From Candidatus Omnitrophota bacterium (GTDB lineage: Bacteria; Omnitrophota; Gorgyraeia; 2-01-FULL-45-10): 34,052 nucleotides of DNA. The stretch spans positions 1 through 34,052 of the forward strand of contig JAGVGJ010000033.1 in NCBI GenBank assembly GCA_020057115.1. Direction: 5' to 3'. Shown one piece after another: positions 7,811-14,964 of the stretch (the first letter of the stretch is position 1; every line of letters begins with the position of its first letter). Made by a program: the position numbers and the translations under genes. The notes beneath the pieces are model-generated. The model was not told the DNA's origin, made no database searches, and worked only from the letters and a program-made list of their open reading frames with translations.

Positions 7811-9052
7811 CTACGGATTATATTTTGTCTTAGCCCGCTCGACGGAAGTGGTTATCTCTCTGCGCTCCACCCTGTCATTGGATATGGCCGCGAAATCCAG
7901 CGGTATCTTCCCGTCCGGAAGGGCGAACCTTAAGGTGAACGTGCCGTCAGGCCCAAGGTCCACCTTTCTGTCGCCCAATAATACTGTCGCATCCGCTTCG
8001 GTGCGGCCGTAAACTATAAGCTCGGTGCCTATCTCGAAGAAGAATTTCCTGCCGGCGACCCCGACCAGGTGCTCGCTCGCGCCCCTTGAGAGCGATTCGC
8101 TGGCCCCGCCGGTGGTCATCTCTTCGGGCGTAACAAGCTCTTCCGAAGCTCCGACGCGCCTCCTGGCAAGGCCGCCCTTTGTCATCAGCATGTCGGTAAG
8201 ATACGGCCTTTTGGACATCAACCTGAAATATTTTCCGTAACGGTCGTAAGCGTTTCCGAGCCCGAAACGGCCTTTCAGCAGGTCTCTCAGCATCGGAGAT
8301 ATGCCGTAATAATACGCCCTTATATCGTCTTCCGTTAAAAATACCCTCTTCGCCTTCCTCGCGCGAACGAGCGGATCTTGTTCTTCCGCGAGGGACTTTT
8401 CAGCGTATCTTCTGCCGGCGGCAGCTCTTCTCTTTACGGCTTTTGCGACAATGCTCTCTCCCCTGGCCTGCGGCGCCTGGCCGCCCTTCTCTTCGGATCC
8501 GTCCGGAGGGGCGCTGTATTCGACGTTGACATAAGGCGCGTTGGCCGAGCTCTCGGTCGCCTTCATCCATATCTCTTCGCGCCTCCACGACATGTGGGCG
8601 CGAGGCGTCGTGACAAAATTGGATCTGGCGAATGATAAGAACCTTCCGGAGAGCGTCTTCATGCCTATCTCGGCGCAATAACTTACATTGTCTTTCCAGA
8701 GGTTCGCATACCAGTTGCGGGCATGCCCGACGTCAAGGTCGAAGAAGCTGTTGGCATTCGAGCCGTCGAAATTGATGTTTGTGACGTCGTAGACGCGCAG
8801 CGCCATCTTGGCATGGCTAAAATCCAGCTCCAATTCCTTCTTCGCCGCGCTAAAAGACGATTCCGCGAGTTCCCAATAGGCATAGATCCAGTAAGGGTCG
8901 CGGGCTATCAGCGTGACCGAGGTAGCGCCGTAGTCGTTGGGGAGATCGTAGCTGTCCGTGATATGACTGACTGCCTCCGGAGCGGATCCGGCGACGGCCA
9001 CAGAAACAGCCTTTGCATTCTTACGAACTTTTGCGGTTTTGCGGTCTGACAT
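7811..9052 (-). CDS. DUF4912 domain protein in glycogen-type operon
   Basis: The 413-residue soluble protein carries the DUF4912 signature near its start, RDPYWIYAYWE (51-61), then the sandwich-like region with MALRVYDVT, DLDVGHARNWYANL and YCAEIG (to about 165). A basic, variable linker (about 195-230) leads to a C-terminal section (about 325-400) that looks Ig- or carbohydrate-module-like (FFFEIGTELIVYGRTE, GTFTLRFALPDGK). No catalytic motif is visible. The function of DUF4912 is not established. From memory the domain is often found beside GH57 and glycogen genes, and here it is sandwiched between the GT4 and branching-enzyme genes with gaps of 14 and 18 bases. I infer a glucan-binding or scaffold role. 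Confidence 0.88.
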   Translation of the reverse strand: MSDRKTAKVRKNAKAVSVAVAGSAPEAVSHITDSYDLPNDYGATSVTLIARDPYWIYAYWELAESSFSAAKKELELDFSHAKMALRVYDVTNINFDGSNANSFFDLDVGHARNWYANLWKDNVSYCAEIGMKTLSGRFLSFARSNFVTTPRAHMSWRREEIWMKATESSANAPYVNVEYSAPPDGSEEKGGQAPQARGESIVAKAVKRRAAAGRRYAEKSLAEEQDPLVRARKAKRVFLTEDDIRAYYYGISPMLRDLLKGRFGLGNAYDRYGKYFRLMSKRPYLTDMLMTKGGLARRRVGASEELVTPEEMTTGGASESLSRGASEHLVGVAGRKFFFEIGTELIVYGRTEADATVLLGDRKVDLGPDGTFTLRFALPDGKIPLDFAAISNDRVERREITTSVERAKTKYNP

Positions 9053-9066
9053 ATTTTTGCCTCAGT

Positions 9067-10230
9067 TTAGAGACTGTAAACTTGCAATGTCTGGTCGGCT
9101 ATGATGTCCCAGGAAAAACCGGTCTCGACGGCTACGCGGCCGTTGCGGCCCATCCATCTTCCGTGCTCGAAATCAGCGAACAGGCTGCCGATGCCCCATG
9201 CTATCGAGCTCGGGTTCGGATATATCTTGAACCCTGTGACGTCATGCCATATTATCTCCGACGGGCCGCCGATCTCGCTTGCGACAACGGGCTTGCCCGC
9301 GCTCCACGCTTCCAGTATGACTATGCCGAACGGTTCGTTCCTTGAGGGCACGACGACGCAATCGCATGCCTTATAAAGGTCGACCAGCCTCCATCCGCTC
9401 TGGTGGCCGATGAAACGGCAGGCATGGTGCACTCCCAATTGCTTGGCCTTGTCCTCGACCGACCAGCGCATGTTGCCGTCGCCTGCAAGGACAAACTTCG
9501 TATTGGGGTAATATCTGAGCACGTAGGGCATCGCCTCGACCAGCAGGTCCGGGCCTTTCTGGTAGACCATCCTGCCGGAGAATAGGACCATTGGATCATA
9601 GGGGTGCATGCCGAACTGTTTCTTGACCGAGCCCTGGTCTACCCATCCGTCGTAATTCCGGTAGTTAACGCCGTTATATATAGAATGGGCCTTCCAGTCA
9701 GGTATGTTATACATCCACATGACTTCATTCTTAAGGGCGTTGGAAACGGTTATCACCCTGTCGGCGCAAAAAGATCCGTGCCTCTCATGATCCCTTATCC
9801 TCGCCGATCGGCCGCCGTAAAAATTATTGCCGCATCTTCCGTATTCCGTCGAATGGAGCGTCAGGATGCCTTTTCTGCCGCGCCCCTGCTTTATCCAGAC
9901 CATGGCATTGGAGGCAAGCCAGTCATGGGCATGGATTATATCAAAATGCGAGCCCATATAATTCTCGATGTGGAATACGGTATTGACGAAGGCGCGGCAC
10001 ATGTTATTCACCTCGTCGACGAAATCGTTCGCCCCCTGGTAAGGTACTCGATGGTAATGGACACCGTGGATATTCTCATACTGAGGATGGTCATGCCTTC
10101 CCATGCGGGTTATGACATGGACCTCATGCCCCTTCCTTTCAAGCGCCGCCGCAAGCTCAGTAACGTGCGCCCCGATACCTCCGATACTTATCGAATGCAG
10201 TGATTCCCAGGATAACATCGCGATCTTCAT
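9067..10230 (-). CDS. GT4-type glycosyltransferase, probable glycogen/alpha-glucan synthase
   Basis: The 387-residue GT-B protein has GGIGAH (17-22) in the N-terminal glycine-rich loop, HDWL (102-105), Arg220 and Lys225 in LFSGRMVYQKGPDLL, and the retaining-GT EX7E motif with Glu299 and Glu307 (RNEPFGIVILE). This is the pattern of GT4 enzymes and of short archaeal/thermophile-type glucan synthases. It would transfer glucose from a nucleotide donor to a growing alpha-glucan, but sequence alone cannot exclude another sugar acceptor. The start is set by GGAGGAATGAG directly upstream of ATG. It is the first gene after the 10281-10309 promoter and heads the operon. Confidence 0.9.
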   Translation of the reverse strand: MKIAMLSWESLHSISIGGIGAHVTELAAALERKGHEVHVITRMGRHDHPQYENIHGVHYHRVPYQGANDFVDEVNNMCRAFVNTVFHIENYMGSHFDIIHAHDWLASNAMVWIKQGRGRKGILTLHSTEYGRCGNNFYGGRSARIRDHERHGSFCADRVITVSNALKNEVMWMYNIPDWKAHSIYNGVNYRNYDGWVDQGSVKKQFGMHPYDPMVLFSGRMVYQKGPDLLVEAMPYVLRYYPNTKFVLAGDGNMRWSVEDKAKQLGVHHACRFIGHQSGWRLVDLYKACDCVVVPSRNEPFGIVILEAWSAGKPVVASEIGGPSEIIWHDVTGFKIYPNPSSIAWGIGSLFADFEHGRWMGRNGRVAVETGFSWDIIADQTLQVYSL

Positions 10231-10280
10231 CTCATTCCTCCATGATGTAAATATAAGATTTTCACATAATAAGTTTTAAA

Positions 10281-10309
10281 ATTATATCTTATTTACGGGA
10301 AAAAGACAA
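10281..10309 (-). promoter_or_regulatory. sigma70-type promoter of the alpha-glucan operon
   Basis: Read on the minus strand, TTGTCT (10309-10304) is followed after exactly 17 bases by a perfect TATAAT (10286-10281). The region upstream is A/T-rich, like an UP element, and contains a 24-bp palindrome. Transcription would begin about 45 bases before the GT4 start codon. It is one of the two clearest promoters in the window. Confidence 0.75.
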
Positions 10310-10321
10310 TATTTTTCTTAT

Positions 10322-10345
10322 GATATTATAATATATTATAATATC
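10322..10345. repeat. perfect 24-bp A/T palindrome, operator-like
   Basis: The 12-base half GATATTATAATA is followed without any gap by its exact reverse complement. It lies 15 bases after the maf stop codon and 12 bases upstream of the -35 box of the operon A promoter. It has almost no G/C and no T-run after it, so it is a poor terminator. A binding site for a dimeric regulator, or a supercoiling-sensitive cruciform, is more plausible. Confidence 0.65.
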
Positions 10346-10360
10346 AATATCGCTAAGCGC

Positions 10361-10936
10361 TTAAAATATGTGTATCCCGGTCTTTTTGAGGATCTTGGCA
10401 AGTTTTGCCATAGGCAGGCCTACTACATTATAGAAACAACCTTCTATGCGGTCTATGAATATCCCTCCAAAGCCCTGGATGTCAAAGCTTCCGGCCTTAT
10501 CGAGCGGGGACACTCTTCTGAAGTAATTCCGTATCTCGCTATCGGTCAATGGGTACATATAGATCTTGGTCTTTTCGTATTCGGTGTAGGTCTTGGAATT
10601 ATCGATATCCATGACCGCTATGCCGGTATATACCCATTGAGGTTTTTGTGAAATGAGTTTCAATGTCTTAAAAGCGTCTTTTAGATTCTTTGGCTTTCCT
10701 ATTATCTTATTCCCTACGAGAACCACGGTATCGGCGGATATTATCACGCCCGAATCATATCTCTTGGCTACATCGGAAGCCTTCTTAAGGGCGTTCCTCA
10801 CGACCAGCTCTCCGCAGCCCCTCTTAAGGTCGTGGCTCTCCTTGACGCCGGAAACCGCGACCTGGAAATCGAGCCCCATCTGTTTGAGCAGGTCCCGCCT
10901 CGCTATTGATCTTGAAGCCAGAATAATACGACGCAT
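10361..10936 (-). CDS. maf: Maf-family nucleotide pyrophosphatase
   Basis: The 191-residue protein has the Maf hallmarks: ILASRSIARRDLL at the start (the S/T-x-R-R/K loop), Asp69 in IISADTVV, GKPKN (80-84) and the C-terminal GFGGIFIDRIEGCFYNVVGLPM. Maf proteins hydrolyse non-canonical or modified NTPs to NMP and pyrophosphate, a house-cleaning role linked to the arrest of septation. It is cytoplasmic and of ordinary length. It is the last gene of unit B, 14 bases after a flavoprotein gene, in a set that also holds DNA polymerase IV. Confidence 0.95.
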   Translation of the reverse strand: MRRIILASRSIARRDLLKQMGLDFQVAVSGVKESHDLKRGCGELVVRNALKKASDVAKRYDSGVIISADTVVLVGNKIIGKPKNLKDAFKTLKLISQKPQWVYTGIAVMDIDNSKTYTEYEKTKIYMYPLTDSEIRNYFRRVSPLDKAGSFDIQGFGGIFIDRIEGCFYNVVGLPMAKLAKILKKTGIHIF

Positions 10937-10950
10937 AGCTTGCTCCTGTC

Positions 10951-12192
10951 CTACCCGCTGGCCGCGCTTTCCCCGGCCAAGTATCCCGTAGAGAAAGCCT
11001 GCTGGAGGTTATATCCTCCCGAGGAAGCAAAGCCCTCGATGACCTCTCCGGCGAAATATAACCCCGGCACGACCTTCGACTCCATGGTCCTCGGATCTAT
11101 CTCTTTAATAGATACGCCCCCGCCGGTCACCATCGCCTCTTCTATCGGCAGGCTTCCTGTGACCGTAAGCGGAACGGCCTTTAACATCCTTATGATAGCA
11201 CGCCTGTCGTCCTGCGTCACCTGGTTAGTCTCCTTCCCCGGAGACACGCCCGCGAGTTTAAGGAATAGGTCGATGAGCTTGTTGGGCAACATGTCCTTCA
11301 TGATGTTCTTAAGCTGGGATTCTCCCTTCATCTTAAATTTATGGAGGATGCTCGACTCAAGCTGCTCTTCCCTCATGCCCGGCTTCATATCTATAAATAA
11401 TTTTACCTCTTTATGCTTTTCCAGGAGCATCATGATATCGCCGCTCAAGTCCAACACGAGCGGGCCCGATACGCCGAAATGCGTGAACATGAGCTCTCCC
11501 ACGCCGGACCTTATCTTCTTCTTCCCGCATTCAAAAGTTATCCGAATGTTCTCGAGGCCAATGCCCTGAAGCGATTTAACCCACGCCTCTTTAGTGACCA
11601 GCGGCACAAGCCCCGGCTTGAGCGGCGCGATCTTGTGCCCCAGGCGCTCGGCGATATTAAAGCCATCTCCCGTAGAGCCTGTGGCCTTGTAGGAGGCGCC
11701 GCCCGTTGCGATGATGACGCGTGAAGCTTCTATGGAAGGATTGCCTTCAAGCTCTAGAGTAAAGATATGGCCTTCCTTCTTTATGCCGGCGAGCCGCGCA
11801 TTATAGACGATCTCGACATTATTGTCTTTGAGGGATCTCTCGAGGACCTCTACCACGGAACTTGCTTTATCGGTCGCCGGAAAGACACGCCCCTGCCTTT
11901 CGAACTTCATCTCAAGGCCATTAGACCTGAAAAATTCTACGAGATCTTCGTTTGAAAATGCGTAAAAAGCGCTCCGGAGGAACTGGCCTTCTTTTCCGAA
12001 CCTCTCGATAAACATATCTATGGGGGCTGTATTGGTGATATTACACCTGCCCTTGCCCGTTATGAGTATCTTTCTGCCGATGGAATCATTGCGCTCGATG
12101 AGGATCACGCGTTTTTCGCGCCCCGCGGCGCGTATCGCGGCCATAGTTCCTGCCGCACCGCCGCCTATCACGGCAATATCATAGCTCTTCAT
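10951..12192 (-). CDS. HI0933/BaiN-family flavoprotein (second copy)
   Basis: This is an FAD-dependent protein of the HI0933 family. Features are the dinucleotide loop IAVIGGGAAGTMAA, GKGRCNITN, the GGASYKATGSTGDG segment, and a C-terminal FAD site with GLYFAGEVIEGFASSGGYNLQQAFSTG. The start is placed at ATG 12192-12190, where ATGA overlaps the stop of the preceding copy. A longer frame from 12231 would add 13 unusual residues. About 413 residues is normal for the family. The substrate is unknown: some relatives reduce unsaturated ring compounds (BaiN), but most are uncharacterised. It is related to, but clearly diverged from, its neighbour. Confidence 0.88.
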   Translation of the reverse strand: MKSYDIAVIGGGAAGTMAAIRAAGREKRVILIERNDSIGRKILITGKGRCNITNTAPIDMFIERFGKEGQFLRSAFYAFSNEDLVEFFRSNGLEMKFERQGRVFPATDKASSVVEVLERSLKDNNVEIVYNARLAGIKKEGHIFTLELEGNPSIEASRVIIATGGASYKATGSTGDGFNIAERLGHKIAPLKPGLVPLVTKEAWVKSLQGIGLENIRITFECGKKKIRSGVGELMFTHFGVSGPLVLDLSGDIMMLLEKHKEVKLFIDMKPGMREEQLESSILHKFKMKGESQLKNIMKDMLPNKLIDLFLKLAGVSPGKETNQVTQDDRRAIIRMLKAVPLTVTGSLPIEEAMVTGGGVSIKEIDPRTMESKVVPGLYFAGEVIEGFASSGGYNLQQAFSTGYLAGESAASG

Positions 12193-13379
12193 TCGATCTT
12201 CCCCGCGATGAAACCGGACGCCCATGCCCAAGCAAGATTATATCCGCCGCGCCTGCCGGCCACATCGAGTATCTCGCCCGCAAAATATACGCCTCTTGCC
12301 AGTTTTGACTCCAAGGTCCCGGACCTTATTTCGGCTGTATTAACGCCGCCCGCCGTAAATTCGGCTTCATTCCATCCGCGCGTCCCTGTGATATTAAATC
12401 TTTTCTCTTTTAAAGCCGATGCGACCTTCGCCGCGTTGCGGCTGCCTAACAGTTCTTCCAGGGCAAAGCCGAATTTATTAGGCAATATCCCGGCTATGAT
12501 ATCTTCTCCTGAAAGACCGGCCCGTATCCTGCGGCCCATCTCCTCCTCCAGCGCGGCCTTATCCATAAACGGGACCATATCTGCCAAAACAACCGCGTCT
12601 TTCTTCTTGTTCCTGTTAATGGCGATGGAAATATCTTCGCTTATATCTATTACGGCAGTGCCTGATAATCCATACTGCGCAAACAACAGGTCTCCTGAAG
12701 CCTCGGATACGATCTTATCGTCGATGACGCTCTTCACTTTAGCCTGTATCTTCTGCCCCTGAAGCAGGTGGCAAAGCATATCCTTCACTATAAGAGGGAC
12801 TGCGCTCGGCGCCGGTTCTATGATATTATGCCCGAATTCTTTCGCGAGAGCATACAGGCTGCCGTTAGAGCCCAAAGCCGGATATGACTTGCCGCCGCCT
12901 GCCAATATCACCTTGTCGCATGACACCGTCCTGCCGCGCCTTGACCTTATCGAAAATCCCGACGCTAGCCTTGAAATGGACATGACGTCAAAATCTGTCT
13001 CTACGGAAACGGAGAGCCTCGCGAGTTCCGTCTCGAGCACCTTTAATACCGAAGACGCCTGGTCGGTCACGGGAAATATCCTTCCGCCTTCGGAATAGGC
13101 CGAAAGGCCCAGCTCTTTAAAAAATTTCTTTATATCATCACCGCCGAATTTTGAGAATATGGAAGAGACGAGCTCCCGCGCTTCCGCGTTGTAGAACCCG
13201 GCGTCGATCTTATCATTTGAAAGATTGCACCTGCCGTTACCTGAAGCGAGGATCTTCTTGCCGAGCTTCGGAAGGCGCTCGCATATCACGACGGAATATC
13301 CTGAGCGTTTTGCGCTTATCGCAGCCGCGATCCCGGATGCCCCGCCGCCTATAACCGCCACCTTGTAATGTTCCGCCAT
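12189..13379 (-). CDS. HI0933/BaiN-family flavoprotein (first copy)
   Basis: This 396-residue FAD protein has VAVIGGGASGIAAAI at its start, GNGRCNLSN, LAGGGKSYPALGSNG and the C-terminal GVYFAGEILDVAGRRGGYNLAWAWASG. These are the same four landmarks as in the next gene, so the two are tandem paralogues. The 5' end couples to dinB through TAATG and the 3' end couples to the second copy through ATGA. Fixed spacing and coupled translation suggest the two proteins are made in similar amounts, possibly as partners. Substrate and electron acceptor are not evident. Confidence 0.9.
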   Translation of the reverse strand: MAEHYKVAVIGGGASGIAAAISAKRSGYSVVICERLPKLGKKILASGNGRCNLSNDKIDAGFYNAEARELVSSIFSKFGGDDIKKFFKELGLSAYSEGGRIFPVTDQASSVLKVLETELARLSVSVETDFDVMSISRLASGFSIRSRRGRTVSCDKVILAGGGKSYPALGSNGSLYALAKEFGHNIIEPAPSAVPLIVKDMLCHLLQGQKIQAKVKSVIDDKIVSEASGDLLFAQYGLSGTAVIDISEDISIAINRNKKKDAVVLADMVPFMDKAALEEEMGRRIRAGLSGEDIIAGILPNKFGFALEELLGSRNAAKVASALKEKRFNITGTRGWNEAEFTAGGVNTAEIRSGTLESKLARGVYFAGEILDVAGRRGGYNLAWAWASGFIAGKIE

Positions 13380-14551
13380 TATCCTATGCTCCTTGCCCTG
13401 AATATGGTGCCGCCGCCGAACTTCCGATTTATCCTGTCTATGGCCACGTGCGAGCTCTCGCGCTTCGCATCGCCGGCATCCTGGAACAGGTTCTCTCCGG
13501 AGCCGGCAGACGAAAAGTTCGAGCCCTTCACTCCGACGAGCCGCACCTTCTTTGCCTTCCTGTCAAAATTTTCGTAAAGCCCTGTCATGCACTTATATAT
13601 CTCGTCGCAAAAATTTGTCGCGGGCTCCGTTGTCACGGATCTGGTGTAAGTGCGGAATCCTTCCAGCCTTATTTTTAAAGTCAATGTCCTCGCTTTCAGG
13701 CCGTCATGCCTGAGACGGCCCGACACTTCTTCCGAAAGCGCCATGACGGCACCGTATATTTTGTCTCTGTCGGCAGTGTCTGTATCGAACGTGATCTCAT
13801 TACTTATGCTCTTGGCCTCTTCGCGCGGAGAGACCATTCTCTCGTCGATACCGTTGGCAAGTTCCCAAAGGTCCGCTCCGTGCTTGCCGAATATCGATAC
13901 CATCTCGTCCATATCACGCCGCGCGATATCGCCTATCGTATTTATCCCCATCCCGTTTAAGACCGCTTCGCTCTTGGGCCCGAGGCCCCAGAGCTTTCTT
14001 GCCGGGAGCGGCCGCAAAAAATCGAGGAGGCCCTCTTCCGTAACCTCGACCATGCCATCGGGCTTCTTCAGGTCGGATGCTATCTTCGCGGCCATCATGG
14101 TGGGCGCAAGCCCGCATGAAGCGGTAAGGCGCGTCTCTTCCTTTATGCGCCTCTTTATCTCAGGGCATGCACTTAAAGGCGTCCCGAACAGATGATAGCT
14201 GCCCGTGATATCGAGAAATGCTTCGTCTATGCCTATGGGTTCGATGTCCGGCGTGAATCCGTAAAATATTCCGTATATCTGCCGCGATACGGCGCTATAC
14301 TTTTCCATGTCCGGACGGACAAATACAGCGTGCGGGCACCTGCGGTAGGCCTCGGATATGGGCATTGCGGAATGGATGCCGAACTTGCGCGCTTCATACG
14401 AACACGTAGAGACGACGCCCCGCCCTTTGCCGCCCTTGGGGTCGGAGCCCACCACTACAGGCTTCGAGCGAAGACGCGGATCGTCTCTCTCTTCAACGGC
14501 CGCAAAGAAAGCGTCCATGTCCACATGGACGATAAAGCGCCTCTTCTTCAC
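13379..14551 (-). CDS. dinB: DNA polymerase IV (Y-family)
   Basis: The 390-residue translesion polymerase has the catalytic carboxylates Asp11 in HVDMDAFFAAVE and Asp109-Glu110 in GIDEAFLDITG. Between them are STCSYEARKFGI and the palm/fingers sequence KYSAVSRQIYGIF. The thumb helix-hairpin-helix follows (LWGLGPKSEAVLNGMGINTIGDIA), then the little-finger domain with TRSVTTEPATN. There is no obvious C-terminal clamp-binding peptide. It copies damaged DNA with low fidelity in the cytoplasm. Unusually, its ATG overlaps the stop of a response-regulator gene (ATGA), so it is translated as part of a signalling operon. No LexA-type operator is visible in front of it. Confidence 0.96.
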   Translation of the reverse strand: MKKRRFIVHVDMDAFFAAVEERDDPRLRSKPVVVGSDPKGGKGRGVVSTCSYEARKFGIHSAMPISEAYRRCPHAVFVRPDMEKYSAVSRQIYGIFYGFTPDIEPIGIDEAFLDITGSYHLFGTPLSACPEIKRRIKEETRLTASCGLAPTMMAAKIASDLKKPDGMVEVTEEGLLDFLRPLPARKLWGLGPKSEAVLNGMGINTIGDIARRDMDEMVSIFGKHGADLWELANGIDERMVSPREEAKSISNEITFDTDTADRDKIYGAVMALSEEVSGRLRHDGLKARTLTLKIRLEGFRTYTRSVTTEPATNFCDEIYKCMTGLYENFDRKAKKVRLVGVKGSNFSSAGSGENLFQDAGDAKRESSHVAIDRINRKFGGGTIFRARSIG

Positions 14552-14949
14552 TCCTCCGTGCCTCTATACTCTTTAGATATCATGATAGCGCTCGTGATAT
14601 TCTCTATCTCCCGTTTCAAGTCGCTCGTCTTAACTATGAACCCGGAAGCATGGAGCTGATTGGCAAGCTCAAACCTCTCATTGGTCGAAAATGCGGTGAT
14701 CATGAAGACCGGAAGGTCCTTATCCTGGGAGCGTATCTTCTTAAGCAGTTCTAGGCCGTCCATGCCCGGCATCAATATGTCCAGAAGCACAGCTGCCGGC
14801 TTATGCTTCTTTATCATGTCAAAAGCCTCCAGGCCCGTTGAAGCGGTAACGACATCGTAACCGCTGTCCTCAAGCCTCAATTTTAACATCTTTATGAAAT
14901 CCGGCTCATCGTCTACAACGAGTATCTTTCTCTTCTTTGCCTTCGCCAT
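14548..14949 (-). CDS. single-domain response regulator
   Basis: The 133-residue protein is only a receiver domain: acidic pair Asp13-Asp14 (ILVVDDEPDF), phosphoacceptor Asp57 in LLDILMPGMDGLELL, Thr in FMITAFS and Lys in GFIVKTSDL. The usual Pro after that Lys is absent. There is no DNA-binding or enzymatic output domain, so it must act by protein-protein contact or as a phosphorelay intermediate. It lies 15 bases after the multi-PAS kinase gene, its obvious partner, and overlaps dinB by 4 bases. Confidence 0.94.
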   Translation of the reverse strand: MAKAKKRKILVVDDEPDFIKMLKLRLEDSGYDVVTASTGLEAFDMIKKHKPAAVLLDILMPGMDGLELLKKIRSQDKDLPVFMITAFSTNERFELANQLHASGFIVKTSDLKREIENITSAIMISKEYRGTEE

Positions 14950-14964
14950 ACCGTCCTCCGATCT

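Noticed and set aside
10322-10345. The 24-bp palindrome as a maf terminator
   Set aside because: The stem is almost all A/T and no T-run follows on the minus strand, so stable termination is unlikely.
12193-12231. Longer start of the second HI0933-type flavoprotein
   Set aside because: The extra 13 residues precede the dinucleotide-binding strand atypically. ATG at 12192 overlaps the upstream stop as ATGA and fits the family start.
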